This document shows, piece after piece, positions 7,888 to 15,143 of a stretch of 35,907 bases of DNA. The notes beneath the pieces were generated by a model. The model saw only the letters and a program-made list of their open reading frames with translations. It made no database searches and was not told the origin of the DNA. Source of the stretch: Lachnospiraceae bacterium (GTDB lineage: Bacteria > Bacillota > Clostridia > Lachnospirales > Lachnospiraceae); the NCBI GenBank assembly GCA_015056725.1, contig SVFS01000022.1, forward strand, positions 1 through 35,907, read 5' to 3'. The translations under genes were made by a program, and so were the position numbers. Within the stretch, counting starts at the first letter, position 1. Every line of letters begins with the position of its first letter.

Positions 7888-8784
7888 TTACACCTTCAGA
7901 TGTTTTCTAACTGTTGTAAAGCTTCCAATAAATCCGATACCTACACCAATGGCGAGAGATAACGGAAGTAAAACCGTAAATACTTCTTCTATCGGTAAAA
8001 ATACAAGCAGTGATGTCAGAATCGAAAAACGACTCAGTACATATGTAACTACTTCATTATATAAGAAATATATGATAACAAGTGGAATAGCGGCACCTAC
8101 CAGGCCGATAATCATGCCTTCCACCACGAACGGACATCTTACAAAAAAGTCCGTTGCACCAATATATTTCATAATGGAGATTTCTTCCTTACGTACGTTA
8201 ATACCAATTGTAACGGTATTGCTAATCAGGAAGATGGATACGCCAAACAATATCAGAATAATGCCTGCCGAAATATATCCCAGCAAGGAGTTAAATCCGG
8301 TCAGCATATCTGCCGTAGACTGTGACTGATTAATCTTTCTTACTTCCGGAATGGACTGAAGATATGTCACCAAATCACTCTGCAACGAAACATCACTTAA
8401 ATACACTTCATAGTTTGCTGAGCCTTCCAATGGGTTTTCTGTAAATCCGTCTGCATATTCGCCCAAATATTCTTCACGGAAGCTTTCCCACGCTTCGTCA
8501 GCTGATACAAACACTACTTTTGCAACTTCTACTCTTTCCAGAATACGTTGCCCGATAATTTCTATCGTTGCATCATCTGTATCTTCTTCAAAAAACACGG
8601 TAACACTGACACCCTCTTCTGCCGTCTTTACCATATTCTGAAGGTTCAAAACAATGGCATAAAAAACGCCAAACAAGAAAAGGCATGCTGTTATTGTAGC
8701 GATAGATGCTAAAGAAAACAGCTTGTTACGGAAGATGTTACGGAAGCCCTGTCTGATCGTATAAAAAAATGTACTAATCCTCAT
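7888..8784 (-). CDS. ftsX: Cell division ABC transporter permease FtsX
   Basis: 298 residues from the ATG at 8782-8784. The usual FtsX order is visible: a short cytoplasmic start (IRQGFRNIFRNK), helix 1 (about 20-45), a large external domain (about 50-165) and three further helices, the last near the C-terminus. An upstream start would lengthen the protein by nine residues, but AAGGGAG lies 9 nt before the chosen ATG and FtsX proteins usually begin close to the IRQGFRN segment. The gene overlaps ftsE by 11 nt, indicating translational coupling. Together with FtsE it transmits ATP hydrolysis across the membrane to activate the adjacent M23 hydrolase at the division site or side wall. Confidence 0.95.
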   Translation of the reverse strand: MRISTFFYTIRQGFRNIFRNKLFSLASIATITACLFLFGVFYAIVLNLQNMVKTAEEGVSVTVFFEEDTDDATIEIIGQRILERVEVAKVVFVSADEAWESFREEYLGEYADGFTENPLEGSANYEVYLSDVSLQSDLVTYLQSIPEVRKINQSQSTADMLTGFNSLLGYISAGIILILFGVSIFLISNTVTIGINVRKEEISIMKYIGATDFFVRCPFVVEGMIIGLVGAAIPLVIIYFLYNEVVTYVLSRFSILTSLLVFLPIEEVFTVLLPLSLAIGVGIGFIGSFTTVRKHLKV

Positions 8785-9520
8785 CGATATACGCTCCCTT
8801 CTCTTCATCACTGATAATCACGCCACGCTTCAATGTAATAACACGTTTTTCCATGGAGTTAACGATTTCTTTATTATGTGTAACTACTAAAACAGTAGTT
8901 CCTTTCTGGTTGATTTCTTCCAGCATTTTCATGATTTCCAAAGAGTTCTTTGGATCAAGGTTTCCTGTCGGCTCGTCACATAACAACAGTGTCGGTTTAT
9001 TTACAAGTGCTCTGGCAATTGCCACACGCTGCTGCTCACCACCGGACAACTGTTTCGGTCTTGCCTTATACTTTCCTGCAAGTCCTACGGATGCCAATAT
9101 TTCCGGTACATTTCGCTTCATTTCTTTTGACGGAACCTGTATAATTCTCTGGGCAAAAGCCACATTTTCATATACGTTTCTGTCTTTTAACAGACGGAAA
9201 TCCTGAAATACAATCCCAATATTTCTACGGAACATCGGAATTTTGCGTCGTCTGATACGATTCAAATCATATCCCAAAACTTTTACTTCCCCTTCAGTTG
9301 CTTTCAACTCACGAAGAAGCAATTTAATCAATGTTGATTTTCCGGACCCACTGTCACCAACAATAAATACAAATTCTCCCTTTTCGATTTTCAAACTGAT
9401 ATCGTCAAGTGCCGGTGAACCTGTTTCGTATGATTTGCTAACATGTTCCAACGTAATAATATTTTTCAAATCGCCGGCACGACCTTTTTTCTTACGTTTC
9501 TTTTTTGTTACATCTGCCAC
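8774..9520 (-). CDS. ftsE: Cell division ABC transporter ATP-binding protein FtsE
   Basis: 248 residues. Walker A GDSGSGKS (55-62), ABC signature LSGGEQQ (158-164) and Walker B LLLCDEP (178-184) are intact. The body matches FtsE well (DFRLLKDRNVYENVAF, THNKEIVN). The first 18 residues are an extra Lys/Arg-rich tail not usual in FtsE, which is normally about 228 residues. The ribosome site AAAGGAATG before the ATG at 9518-9520 supports the longer form; a start nearer residue 20 has no visible site. It pairs with FtsX (11-nt overlap) and the M23 hydrolase downstream to control peptidoglycan opening during division. Confidence 0.95.
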   Translation of the reverse strand: MADVTKKKRKKKGRAGDLKNIITLEHVSKSYETGSPALDDISLKIEKGEFVFIVGDSGSGKSTLIKLLLRELKATEGEVKVLGYDLNRIRRRKIPMFRRNIGIVFQDFRLLKDRNVYENVAFAQRIIQVPSKEMKRNVPEILASVGLAGKYKARPKQLSGGEQQRVAIARALVNKPTLLLCDEPTGNLDPKNSLEIMKMLEEINQKGTTVLVVTHNKEIVNSMEKRVITLKRGVIISDEEKGAYIDED

Positions 9521-9579
9521 GGATAAACATTCCTTTCATTTGTGGTTCTTTATAGTTGTCTCATCTCTTATCACTAAAA

Positions 9580-10662
9580 TCAATAGTCGATTGTTTCCAT
9601 GTACTTCATATACTTCACAACCATAAGAGCAATCTTGAAGGTAATCGCATCTTCAAATACACGAAGATCAAGTCCCGTCGTTTTTTGGAGTTTATCCAGT
9701 CGATACACCAATGTATTTCTGTGAATAAACAGCTGTCTGGAAGTCTCTGATACATTCAAACTGTTTTCGAAGAATTTATTGATTGTTGTCAATGTTTCTT
9801 CATCAAATTCATCAGGGCTCTTTCCGCCAAAAATCTCTTTAATAAACATTTTACAAAGCGGAATCGGAAGCTGATAAATAAGTCGTCCTATACCAAGCTC
9901 GCTATATGCAATGATATCTCTTTCATCAAAGAAAATTTTTCCTACATCCAGTGCCATCTTGGCTTCTTTATAAGAACGGCTTACTTCCTTGATTTCTTTT
10001 ACAACAGTACCGTAAGAAACGCGGACATTCTTTAATCCTTCTTTTGCAAGCAGAGTTCCCATCCCTCTTGCTGCCTTTTCAATTTCTTTTGAAGAATCAC
10101 CTTCGCTTAAATCCCTGACAACAATTACGTTATTTTCATCTACTGCTGTAATGAAATCCTTGCTGCTGGAGCTTCCGCTTCGGATTAATTCAAGCACATT
10201 GTTATCCTTGCTGTTGTCTGTTTCGACAATCATAACAACACGTTTTACATCTGTCTGGATATGAAGCTTTTTGGCTCTGCTATAAATATCAACCAATAAC
10301 AGATTGTCGAGCAAAAGATTTTTAATAAAATTATCCTTATCAAAACGTTCCTTATATGCAACGAGCAGGCTTTGAATCTGGAAAGTAACCATCTTTCCAA
10401 CCATATATACATCTTCACCCGAACCGCCAACAATTAAAATATATTCCAGCTGCTGTTCATCATATATTTTAAAATACTGGAATCCCTGTATTTCCTGTGA
10501 GTCCGCAGGCGACTGAGCAAAATTCATTGCAGCCTTTTCGCATTCGCTCATACTTACTGTAGACGCAATTTCTTTTCCGTCCGTATCCATAATGCAAAGC
10601 TCCACTCTTGCTATCGTCTTTAATCCTTCAATTGTGTTTTGTAAAATCTGGTTTGAAATCAT
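9580..10662 (-). CDS. CdaR/PucR-family transcriptional regulator
   Basis: 360 residues. The C-terminal about 65 residues (NVSETSRQLFIHRNTLVYRLDKLQ) are a PucR-type HTH (HTH_30), as in the sugar-diacid regulator CdaR. The N-terminal about 130 residues resemble the diacid-sensor part, and the middle resembles the degenerate GGDEF-like segment of this family. AGGAGG lies 12 nt before the ATG. It is 59 bp upstream of ftsE in the same direction, with no terminator between, so it may be co-transcribed with the division genes. The effector is unknown; its constant place next to ftsEX, if confirmed in relatives, would point to cell-wall control rather than sugar acid use. Cytoplasmic. Confidence 0.85.
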   Translation of the reverse strand: MISNQILQNTIEGLKTIARVELCIMDTDGKEIASTVSMSECEKAAMNFAQSPADSQEIQGFQYFKIYDEQQLEYILIVGGSGEDVYMVGKMVTFQIQSLLVAYKERFDKDNFIKNLLLDNLLLVDIYSRAKKLHIQTDVKRVVMIVETDNSKDNNVLELIRSGSSSSKDFITAVDENNVIVVRDLSEGDSSKEIEKAARGMGTLLAKEGLKNVRVSYGTVVKEIKEVSRSYKEAKMALDVGKIFFDERDIIAYSELGIGRLIYQLPIPLCKMFIKEIFGGKSPDEFDEETLTTINKFFENSLNVSETSRQLFIHRNTLVYRLDKLQKTTGLDLRVFEDAITFKIALMVVKYMKYMETIDY

Positions 10663-10854
10663 ATCCCCCGGTTTCCTCCTATCGTCTATGCAATTTCAAC
10701 AATACATTTCTTTTTAAATCCCCTTGTTTTTGCAAACCCTTTTTTCATTTTAATACATATCCACAAATAAATCTACTATTAATACATCAGTTTTTGTGTA
10801 TTTTTTTAAACTTTTTCTTTTTTTTGTGTATTTTCAACAATAGTAAACCTAAAC
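10663..10854. other. A/T-rich intergenic region upstream of the cdaR-like gene
   Basis: About 190 bp of very A/T-rich DNA with T runs (10802-10825) separates the terminator of the WecG-like gene from the cdaR-like gene. It probably holds the promoter for the cdaR-ftsEX series, but no single -35/-10 pair stands out. The short motif TTTTTGTGTATTTT occurs twice (about 10792-10805 and 10820-10833). Confidence 0.4.
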
Positions 10855-10895
10855 AAAAAAGTCTTCGCCCTTTTTATTCACCGGACGAAGACTTT
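10855..10895 (-). terminator. Terminator of the yjfB/WecG-like transcript
   Basis: On the minus strand AAAGTCTTCG pairs with CGAAGACTTT across a loop of about 18 nt and runs into six T residues. The upstream arm lies inside the last codons of the WecG-like gene, so the stop codon is in the loop, as also seen at 5342-5389. Confidence 0.85.
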
Positions 10896-11578
10896 ACATT
10901 TTCGTTTTCTTTCTTTTGTTCATACTCTTCTACATGCTTATACAGCAACATATGATACCATCTGTCCGCAAGCACCCGTAAAAGATTTCTGCGTTCTTCA
11001 TTCAGATTCATCTGATCATTCATGGCAATCCAGACTTCCGCATTCAAATACTTCCTGTAATTAGTCATCATGACTTCCAAGCGGTCATATGCCATTTTTG
11101 AAATAATCACTTTAGGAGCAACAATATTAAGCGCATTTACCACTGCGTCATAATCCGTCACATCTTCTTCCACGACCATTTCACCAATGATACGCAAATC
11201 GCCCCTTAAATGAAACAAATCCTGCCGGAACTGTTCCAGCTCACTTTCTGAATCCGACAACAAATAAATGGTTTGTCCGCTTTTCGCAAGAGTCTTCAAA
11301 TAACTCTTTAAAAATTCACGATTTTCCACATCATGAATCCGTGCTTTGGATGTAACCCCTGCCTTTTTTAATATTTCCGCATCAGACCAGGCTATTAAGT
11401 CAACATCCTCCAGCCACTGCTTTTGCATACGGTTAATGCCAGCCCCCACCAGCATCTTCGCAGACAAAAAAACAATTGAATTGCAGACGCCACCCCGTAA
11501 GTAGCGTTCTGCAATCCCCTGTGCTTCTTTCAATGTGTAATCTGTCAGACTCATCCCCAACAAATCAATTTTTTGCAT
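10874..11578 (-). CDS. WecG/TagA/CpsF-like protein, probably catalytically degenerate
   Basis: 234 residues, the normal length for WecG/TagA glycosyltransferases, which add the second sugar in wall teichoic acid or ECA. Similarity is seen in the N-terminal part (IDLLGMSLTDYT, ERYLRGG), around SDAEILKKAG and in YLLSDSESELEQF...LRIIGE, matching the GT26 fold order. Key conserved features look altered: the T-x-N-A-E loop reads FLSAKML, the GAPKQE segment is replaced by KVIISKMAYDRLE, and the C-terminal RAP/LEW-R pattern is missing. I infer a GT26-derived protein that may no longer transfer sugar. It lies 10 bp after yjfB with a weak ribosome site (AGGG), so it is probably coupled to it. The family call is moderate. 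Confidence 0.55.
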   Translation of the reverse strand: MQKIDLLGMSLTDYTLKEAQGIAERYLRGGVCNSIVFLSAKMLVGAGINRMQKQWLEDVDLIAWSDAEILKKAGVTSKARIHDVENREFLKSYLKTLAKSGQTIYLLSDSESELEQFRQDLFHLRGDLRIIGEMVVEEDVTDYDAVVNALNIVAPKVIISKMAYDRLEVMMTNYRKYLNAEVWIAMNDQMNLNEERRNLLRVLADRWYHMLLYKHVEEYEQKKENENVKSSSGE

Positions 11579-11588
11579 ACCCTATTCT

Positions 11589-11789
11589 CTATACACGCAT
11601 GTCGAAATTTCCACCAACAAATGGATTCACTGAAAGTTCCATCTGAGAAGCAGGAACAGAAGCAATCATTTCCGCCATTTGTTCACCCTGAATCTCTGAT
11701 ATATCCATAGCATTACTGAGCATTTTCATCCCCCATGCCGACTGTGTCTGGCCCAGTGCCATCGCACTTGATAAAGCAGCAATATCCAT
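11589..11789 (-). CDS. YjfB family putative motility protein
   Basis: 66 residues with the family pattern: a start MDIAALS, a Gln/Ser segment, VGMKMLS-like GMKMLSNAMD, and a short C-terminal tail. YjfB proteins of Firmicutes are small, lack signal peptides, and in Bacillus the gene is under the motility sigma factor. AAGGAGG lies at the right distance before the ATG. It is first in a unit with the WecG-like gene. Its presence hints that the organism, or its ancestor, is flagellated, although no flagellar gene is in this window. The biochemical role is unknown. Confidence 0.8.
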   Translation of the reverse strand: MDIAALSSAMALGQTQSAWGMKMLSNAMDISEIQGEQMAEMIASVPASQMELSVNPFVGGNFDMRV

Positions 11790-11908
11790 CTCTGTACCTC
11801 CTTATCAAAATATATCTTTCAAAGTAATATCTTTTTACAATTCCATTTTATCCCATTTTTTGTATTTATACAATCCTATCTTTTCGACACCTTATGCCCA
11901 ACAGGTCA

Positions 11909-12850
11909 TTATCCGACAAGGAACATCGTCTCAATGGCAATAAACATGATGCACAATGCAATTGCCAATACAATTACCCAGTCAACAAGCCGTTGCAGCT
12001 TCCATTTTCTGGAAAGCCAGATGGTGCGGAAAAAGTTATTCTTTCCTTCATTTTGTGCAATCCATGCAAGAACGCACATTGCAATGGCTGTTCCAATCAT
12101 GGCAAGCACCATAAACATTGCAATCATCATCAGCATCTCGCCGTCTGCATACTCCAGTCCTTCTGCCTGTGCTTCAATAATCTCCGGAAAGAGATATTTT
12201 TCAATATACATCAGGCAGACACTTTGGCCGTTAAATACCATATGCATAATAAACGGTGCCGTTGTAGAGCCCGTTGCTTCCGCAAGAAGTGCCATTCCGA
12301 TTCCAAGTGCGATTGCATAAGGCGCCTGATTCAGATTCAGATGCATCAGTCCGAACAGCACTGCTGATAAGATAACTGCACCAAAAATATTCCCCGAAGT
12401 CCTATATCCCCTAAAAACAAAGCCACGGAATACAAGCTCTTCGCAAAATGGTCCAAGTACTGCAATCAACGAAAATGTAATTAAAAAAGGGGCATCTAAG
12501 ATGTCCCCTGTCATATCCAATACCACGTTATCTACAACCAACATGGATATCGCATTTAAAAGCGATGTAAGCGGCATTAACAAAAATGCATAGAGGACCG
12601 TCATAAAAACCGTTGAGAGTTTCACTCTGTTAAATCCCGCAAGCTGTTTTAAACTCACGTTTTTCTTTGTCACCGTCACCACCAGCAATGCCGGCAGGAC
12701 AAGAGACATCTGACTTAACAACAGGTTTGTTATGATACTCATTTCTCCCTTATCCGGATTCAAATAATAGTACAGCAAAATACCTGCTATCAACAAATAA
12801 TGTCCGACTATAAGAAAAAGAAATAAGACATTGGTCTTCCTACAATTCAT
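11909..12850 (-). CDS. CPBP family intramembrane metalloprotease
   Basis: 313 residues with about eight membrane helices. The three CPBP (Abi) motifs are intact: EE-x3-R at 137-142 (EELVFR), F-x3-H ending at His170 (FGLMH), and H-x3-N at 203-207 (HMVFN). These Glu and His residues form the Rce1-type metal-dependent active site. Substrates of bacterial CPBP proteases are mostly unknown; roles in bacteriocin self-immunity and maturation of secreted peptides are described for the family. The gene starts 3 bp after the stop of a His-less HPr-like gene and its ribosome site (GGAAAG) lies in that gene, so the two are tightly coupled. The residues Asn/Arg/Lys after the start are cytoplasmic by the positive-inside rule. 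Confidence 0.88.
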   Translation of the reverse strand: MNCRKTNVLFLFLIVGHYLLIAGILLYYYLNPDKGEMSIITNLLLSQMSLVLPALLVVTVTKKNVSLKQLAGFNRVKLSTVFMTVLYAFLLMPLTSLLNAISMLVVDNVVLDMTGDILDAPFLITFSLIAVLGPFCEELVFRGFVFRGYRTSGNIFGAVILSAVLFGLMHLNLNQAPYAIALGIGMALLAEATGSTTAPFIMHMVFNGQSVCLMYIEKYLFPEIIEAQAEGLEYADGEMLMMIAMFMVLAMIGTAIAMCVLAWIAQNEGKNNFFRTIWLSRKWKLQRLVDWVIVLAIALCIMFIAIETMFLVG

Positions 12851-12853
12851 TTA

Positions 12854-13090
12854 TTAATCACTTTCCATCATGAAGTTTACTAATTTACTAATATCTTCCG
12901 GTTCGTACGCAATGATCTCTAATTCCGGAATTTCACCGTTAGAAAAAATGTTCGCCATGGATACATACTGGCAAAGTTTGGATTTCAGATTTAATCTGTC
13001 ACCTTCACCTGTTACTAATTCAACTTTACCGGAGCAAGAGTCGATTACCTTAAAGAATTTGTCAATGTTTCTAATGTTCTGTACTTTCAT
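12854..13090 (-). CDS. HPr-like regulatory protein lacking the catalytic histidine (copy A)
   Basis: 78 residues. By hand it aligns with the HPr-like protein at 24376: both have an IDK start segment, a G-x-V-(E/D)-L-V-(T/S)-G strand, a Lys-Ser pair (K36-S37 here), and a final helix. In true HPr this Lys-Ser is the HPrK/P target (Ser46), while the catalytic His15 lies in the H-A-R-P loop; no His exists in this protein at all. It could therefore be at most regulatory, like Crh of Bacillus. The residues after Ser (KLCQYVSM) diverge from the SIMGVMSL consensus more than copy B does. AAAGGAG precedes the ATG. It is coupled to the CPBP protease gene. The HPr fold is inferred from pattern and paralogy; function unknown. 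Confidence 0.7.
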   Translation of the reverse strand: MKVQNIRNIDKFFKVIDSCSGKVELVTGEGDRLNLKSKLCQYVSMANIFSNGEIPELEIIAYEPEDISKLVNFMMESD

Positions 13091-13155
13091 GTAGTACTCC
13101 TTTCTCCTACCTTCGTGTAGGACATATTCTAATCTCTTTTCTGTTTACAACTCTG

Positions 13156-13183
13156 ATTCTACGCGGTTTTTTCAAAATTGCAA
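13156..13183 (-). promoter_or_regulatory. Probable sigma-A promoter of the HPr-like A/CPBP operon
   Basis: On the minus strand TTGCAA (-35, 13178-13183) and TAGAAT (-10, 13156-13161) are separated by 16 bp, about 65 bp upstream of the HPr-like start. A small hairpin TCCTAC/GTAGGA lies between it and the ribosome site (about 13107-13124). The remainder of 13184-13290 is A/T-rich with nothing further recognised. Confidence 0.5.
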
Positions 13184-13290
13184 GAGTTCAAATATGTTTT
13201 CTCCGTTTTTCAAGCTTTTCACAAATTCAGCCTCTTGCTTTTGTGTATTTTGCACAATTTCAATGTAATGTTTTTGTAAAATACGACTAT

Positions 13291-14121
13291 CTACAGCCTT
13301 CTGATTGCTTTTTCTGTAATCTCAATCTTTCTCTCTTTATAAAGGCGGCCTACTGCACGCTTAAACTCATTTTTGCTCATGCCTGTTTCACGGCGGATTA
13401 CTTCCGGATTCGCTTTATCCGTAAACGGAAGCACGCCGTCAAAGCTGTCTATAATCCCAAGCAGCTTCTCCGCATCCTCGTCCATCTGAAGATATGCTTT
13501 CTGTCTGATTGCCAAATCCAGCTTACCGTCTGCCTTTATCGCTGTCACACGGGCGGTAATGATATCTCCCACTTTTATCTTTTTATCACCATAGAGCTGT
13601 TTCTTTGGAATCAGTCCGGAGTATCTGTCATCTACCGCAACAAACGCACCAAAATTATTACTGATTTCATACACTCGTCCCGTCACTTCCTGTTCTTTTC
13701 CGTAAGGGCTTCCTGTTTCCAGATAGTGATAAATCTTCATCGTTGCACACAATCTGCTGCTCTTATCAATATAAAGGGCTACCAGGCATTCATCCCCCGG
13801 TGCCACACGGCTTGTCTGCTCTTTAAATGGAAGAAGCAAATCCTTTTCCAGCCCCCAATCAAGGAAGGCTCCGATTTTTGTTACATCTGCAACTTTCAGC
13901 AGTGCTACCTGTCCCATCATTAAAAGAGGCGTTGTGGTAGTGGCTATCAGTCTGTCCGCAGAATCTTTATAGATAAATACTTCTACCTCATCACCAATTT
14001 GTGCATGTTCCGGCACTTGCTTTTTCGGAAGAAGCACACGTTCTTCTTCTGTACCGAGATACACACCGAATTCTACCTGTTTCACAATTTCCAGTACTTG
14101 TTTTTTTCCTAATTCAATCAT
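13291..14121 (-). CDS. S1 RNA-binding protein, CvfB/YitL-like
   Basis: 276 residues. It has the CvfB order: N-terminal S1-like repeats (about 1-65 and 68-130), a third S1 domain (about 140-210, with GRVYEISNNFGAFVAV and a final I-x-A-R-V-T-A strand) and a C-terminal winged helix (about 220-276, MSKNEFKRAVGRLYKERKI). CvfB proteins bind single-stranded RNA, with purine preference, and affect virulence gene expression in Staphylococcus. The ATG at 14119-14121 is chosen because GAAAGGACGG precedes it; a longer form starting at 14166 has no ribosome site. It follows the thioesterase gene by 93 bp in the same direction. Cytoplasmic. Confidence 0.88.
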   Translation of the reverse strand: MIELGKKQVLEIVKQVEFGVYLGTEEERVLLPKKQVPEHAQIGDEVEVFIYKDSADRLIATTTTPLLMMGQVALLKVADVTKIGAFLDWGLEKDLLLPFKEQTSRVAPGDECLVALYIDKSSRLCATMKIYHYLETGSPYGKEQEVTGRVYEISNNFGAFVAVDDRYSGLIPKKQLYGDKKIKVGDIITARVTAIKADGKLDLAIRQKAYLQMDEDAEKLLGIIDSFDGVLPFTDKANPEVIRRETGMSKNEFKRAVGRLYKERKIEITEKAIRRL

Positions 14122-14214
14122 GTCTTTCCGTCCTTTCTGTGTTTCCGTTCTGTTTTTCTTTATCATACTTGTATGACTATTACATGCTCATTTCTTATCC
14201 ATTGCATCATTTCA

Positions 14215-14919
14215 TCAATAACTGATTTCCACAACAGAGTATGGTTTTCCTTCCGGATCATTTAAACTCACAATATATTTGTTGTCTGCTTCATAATACA
14301 GTGGATAAAGTACGTCATCCAAAAACGCCTGCTTCTTATATTCTACACGCAGTCTTTTTACGCATACGTTTTCCGGCATCAGTTCCATTGCCATCTTGAC
14401 ATACTGACCATTATTCACATGATGATTCGTATCCAGATGGTGACGCATTACCTGAATTTCCGGTCTTGCTTCGCCCTCTCCCGGAAGTGCAATTTTTCTT
14501 GGGAGATATTCCATATCAATCTTTTCGCCTAATTCATATCTGTCGAGCATAATCTGTGGTGGCTGTACCGGTCTTTGCTTTTCTAAATCAAGCAATGTCC
14601 AAAGGGTATTTGCTTTTGCAATGGCATTCCCCTCTTCATCTTCCATCCAGAAATTACGCGAACCCATAAAGCCCCTGAAATCATACGGTGCCGTACATAC
14701 CTTTACACGTTCTCCCATTTTGGGAAAACGTTCTACGTCTATCTGCCAGACATTAAGTACCCATGCCTGTTTCGTTTCTCTTAAGTAATCCACACCCAAT
14801 CCTAAATCCTCGGAGTGAAACGTCGTACAATCCTGAAAATAATTCAGTAGACCTTCTAATGTAAGTTTTTGTGTTTCGTCCGTTTCACTGTAACGGATTC
14901 TGGTATTGAATGAATACAT
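14215..14919 (-). CDS. Acyl-ACP thioesterase (FatA-type)
   Basis: 234 residues. Two hotdog halves are visible: the first begins at YSFNTRIRYSETD with a helix containing GLLNYFQDCTTFHSEDLG, and the second holds the active-site segment DTNHHVNNGQYV (163-174), where Asp163, Asn165 and His167 match the catalytic set of FatA/FatB and bacterial relatives. It releases fatty acids from acyl-ACP, ending chain elongation, and is common in gut Clostridia. TGGAGGGG lies just before the ATG at 14917-14919; an upstream ATG would add 13 residues but has no ribosome site. It is the first gene downstream of tRNA-Gln and its terminator, and is probably transcribed with cvfB. Confidence 0.92.
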   Translation of the reverse strand: MYSFNTRIRYSETDETQKLTLEGLLNYFQDCTTFHSEDLGLGVDYLRETKQAWVLNVWQIDVERFPKMGERVKVCTAPYDFRGFMGSRNFWMEDEEGNAIAKANTLWTLLDLEKQRPVQPPQIMLDRYELGEKIDMEYLPRKIALPGEGEARPEIQVMRHHLDTNHHVNNGQYVKMAMELMPENVCVKRLRVEYKKQAFLDDVLYPLYYEADNKYIVSLNDPEGKPYSVVEISY

Positions 14920-14956
14920 ATTCCCCTCCAACATACATCGTACACATTTTAAGTAC

Positions 14957-14989
14957 AAAAAAACTCAGCAGACATGGTCTACTGAGTTT
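14957..14989 (-). terminator. Terminator of the tRNA-Gln transcript
   Basis: On the minus strand AAACTCAG-T-AGAC pairs with GTCT-G-CTGAGTTT across a 3-nt loop (one mismatch) and ends in seven T residues. It starts 5 bp after the tRNA. Confidence 0.88.
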
Positions 14990-14993
14990 CTAA

Positions 14994-15065
14994 CAGGGCT
15001 ACAAGGATTCGAACCTTGAGATGACGGAGTCAGAGTCCGTTGCCTTACCGTTTGGCGATAGCCCT
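14994..15065 (-). tRNA. tRNA-Gln (anticodon CUG)
   Basis: The minus strand folds as a cloverleaf. The acceptor AGGGCTA pairs with TAGCCCT. The D arm carries GCC...GGC. The anticodon stem ACGGA/TCCGT holds the loop CTCTGAC with anticodon CTG. The T arm has the GGTTCGAATCC loop region, and the discriminator base is G. CCA is not encoded (TTA follows), so it needs CCA-adding enzyme. It lies about 80 bp after the glutamine synthetase gene. Confidence 0.95.
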
Positions 15066-15084
15066 ATGTCTTAGCGACCTTTAG

Positions 15085-15113
15085 AGTATACCTCACTTTT
15101 TTAATCTTGGCAA
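15085..15113 (-). promoter_or_regulatory. Promoter of tRNA-Gln
   Basis: On the minus strand TTGCCA (-35, 15108-15113) and TATACT (-10, 15085-15090) are separated by exactly 17 bp and end about 20 bp before the tRNA. The promoter begins about 30 bp after the stop of the glutamine synthetase gene, which has no obvious terminator of its own. Confidence 0.7.
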
Positions 15114-15143
15114 GCCCTTTTTTTACTTTTTTTATTTTATTTT

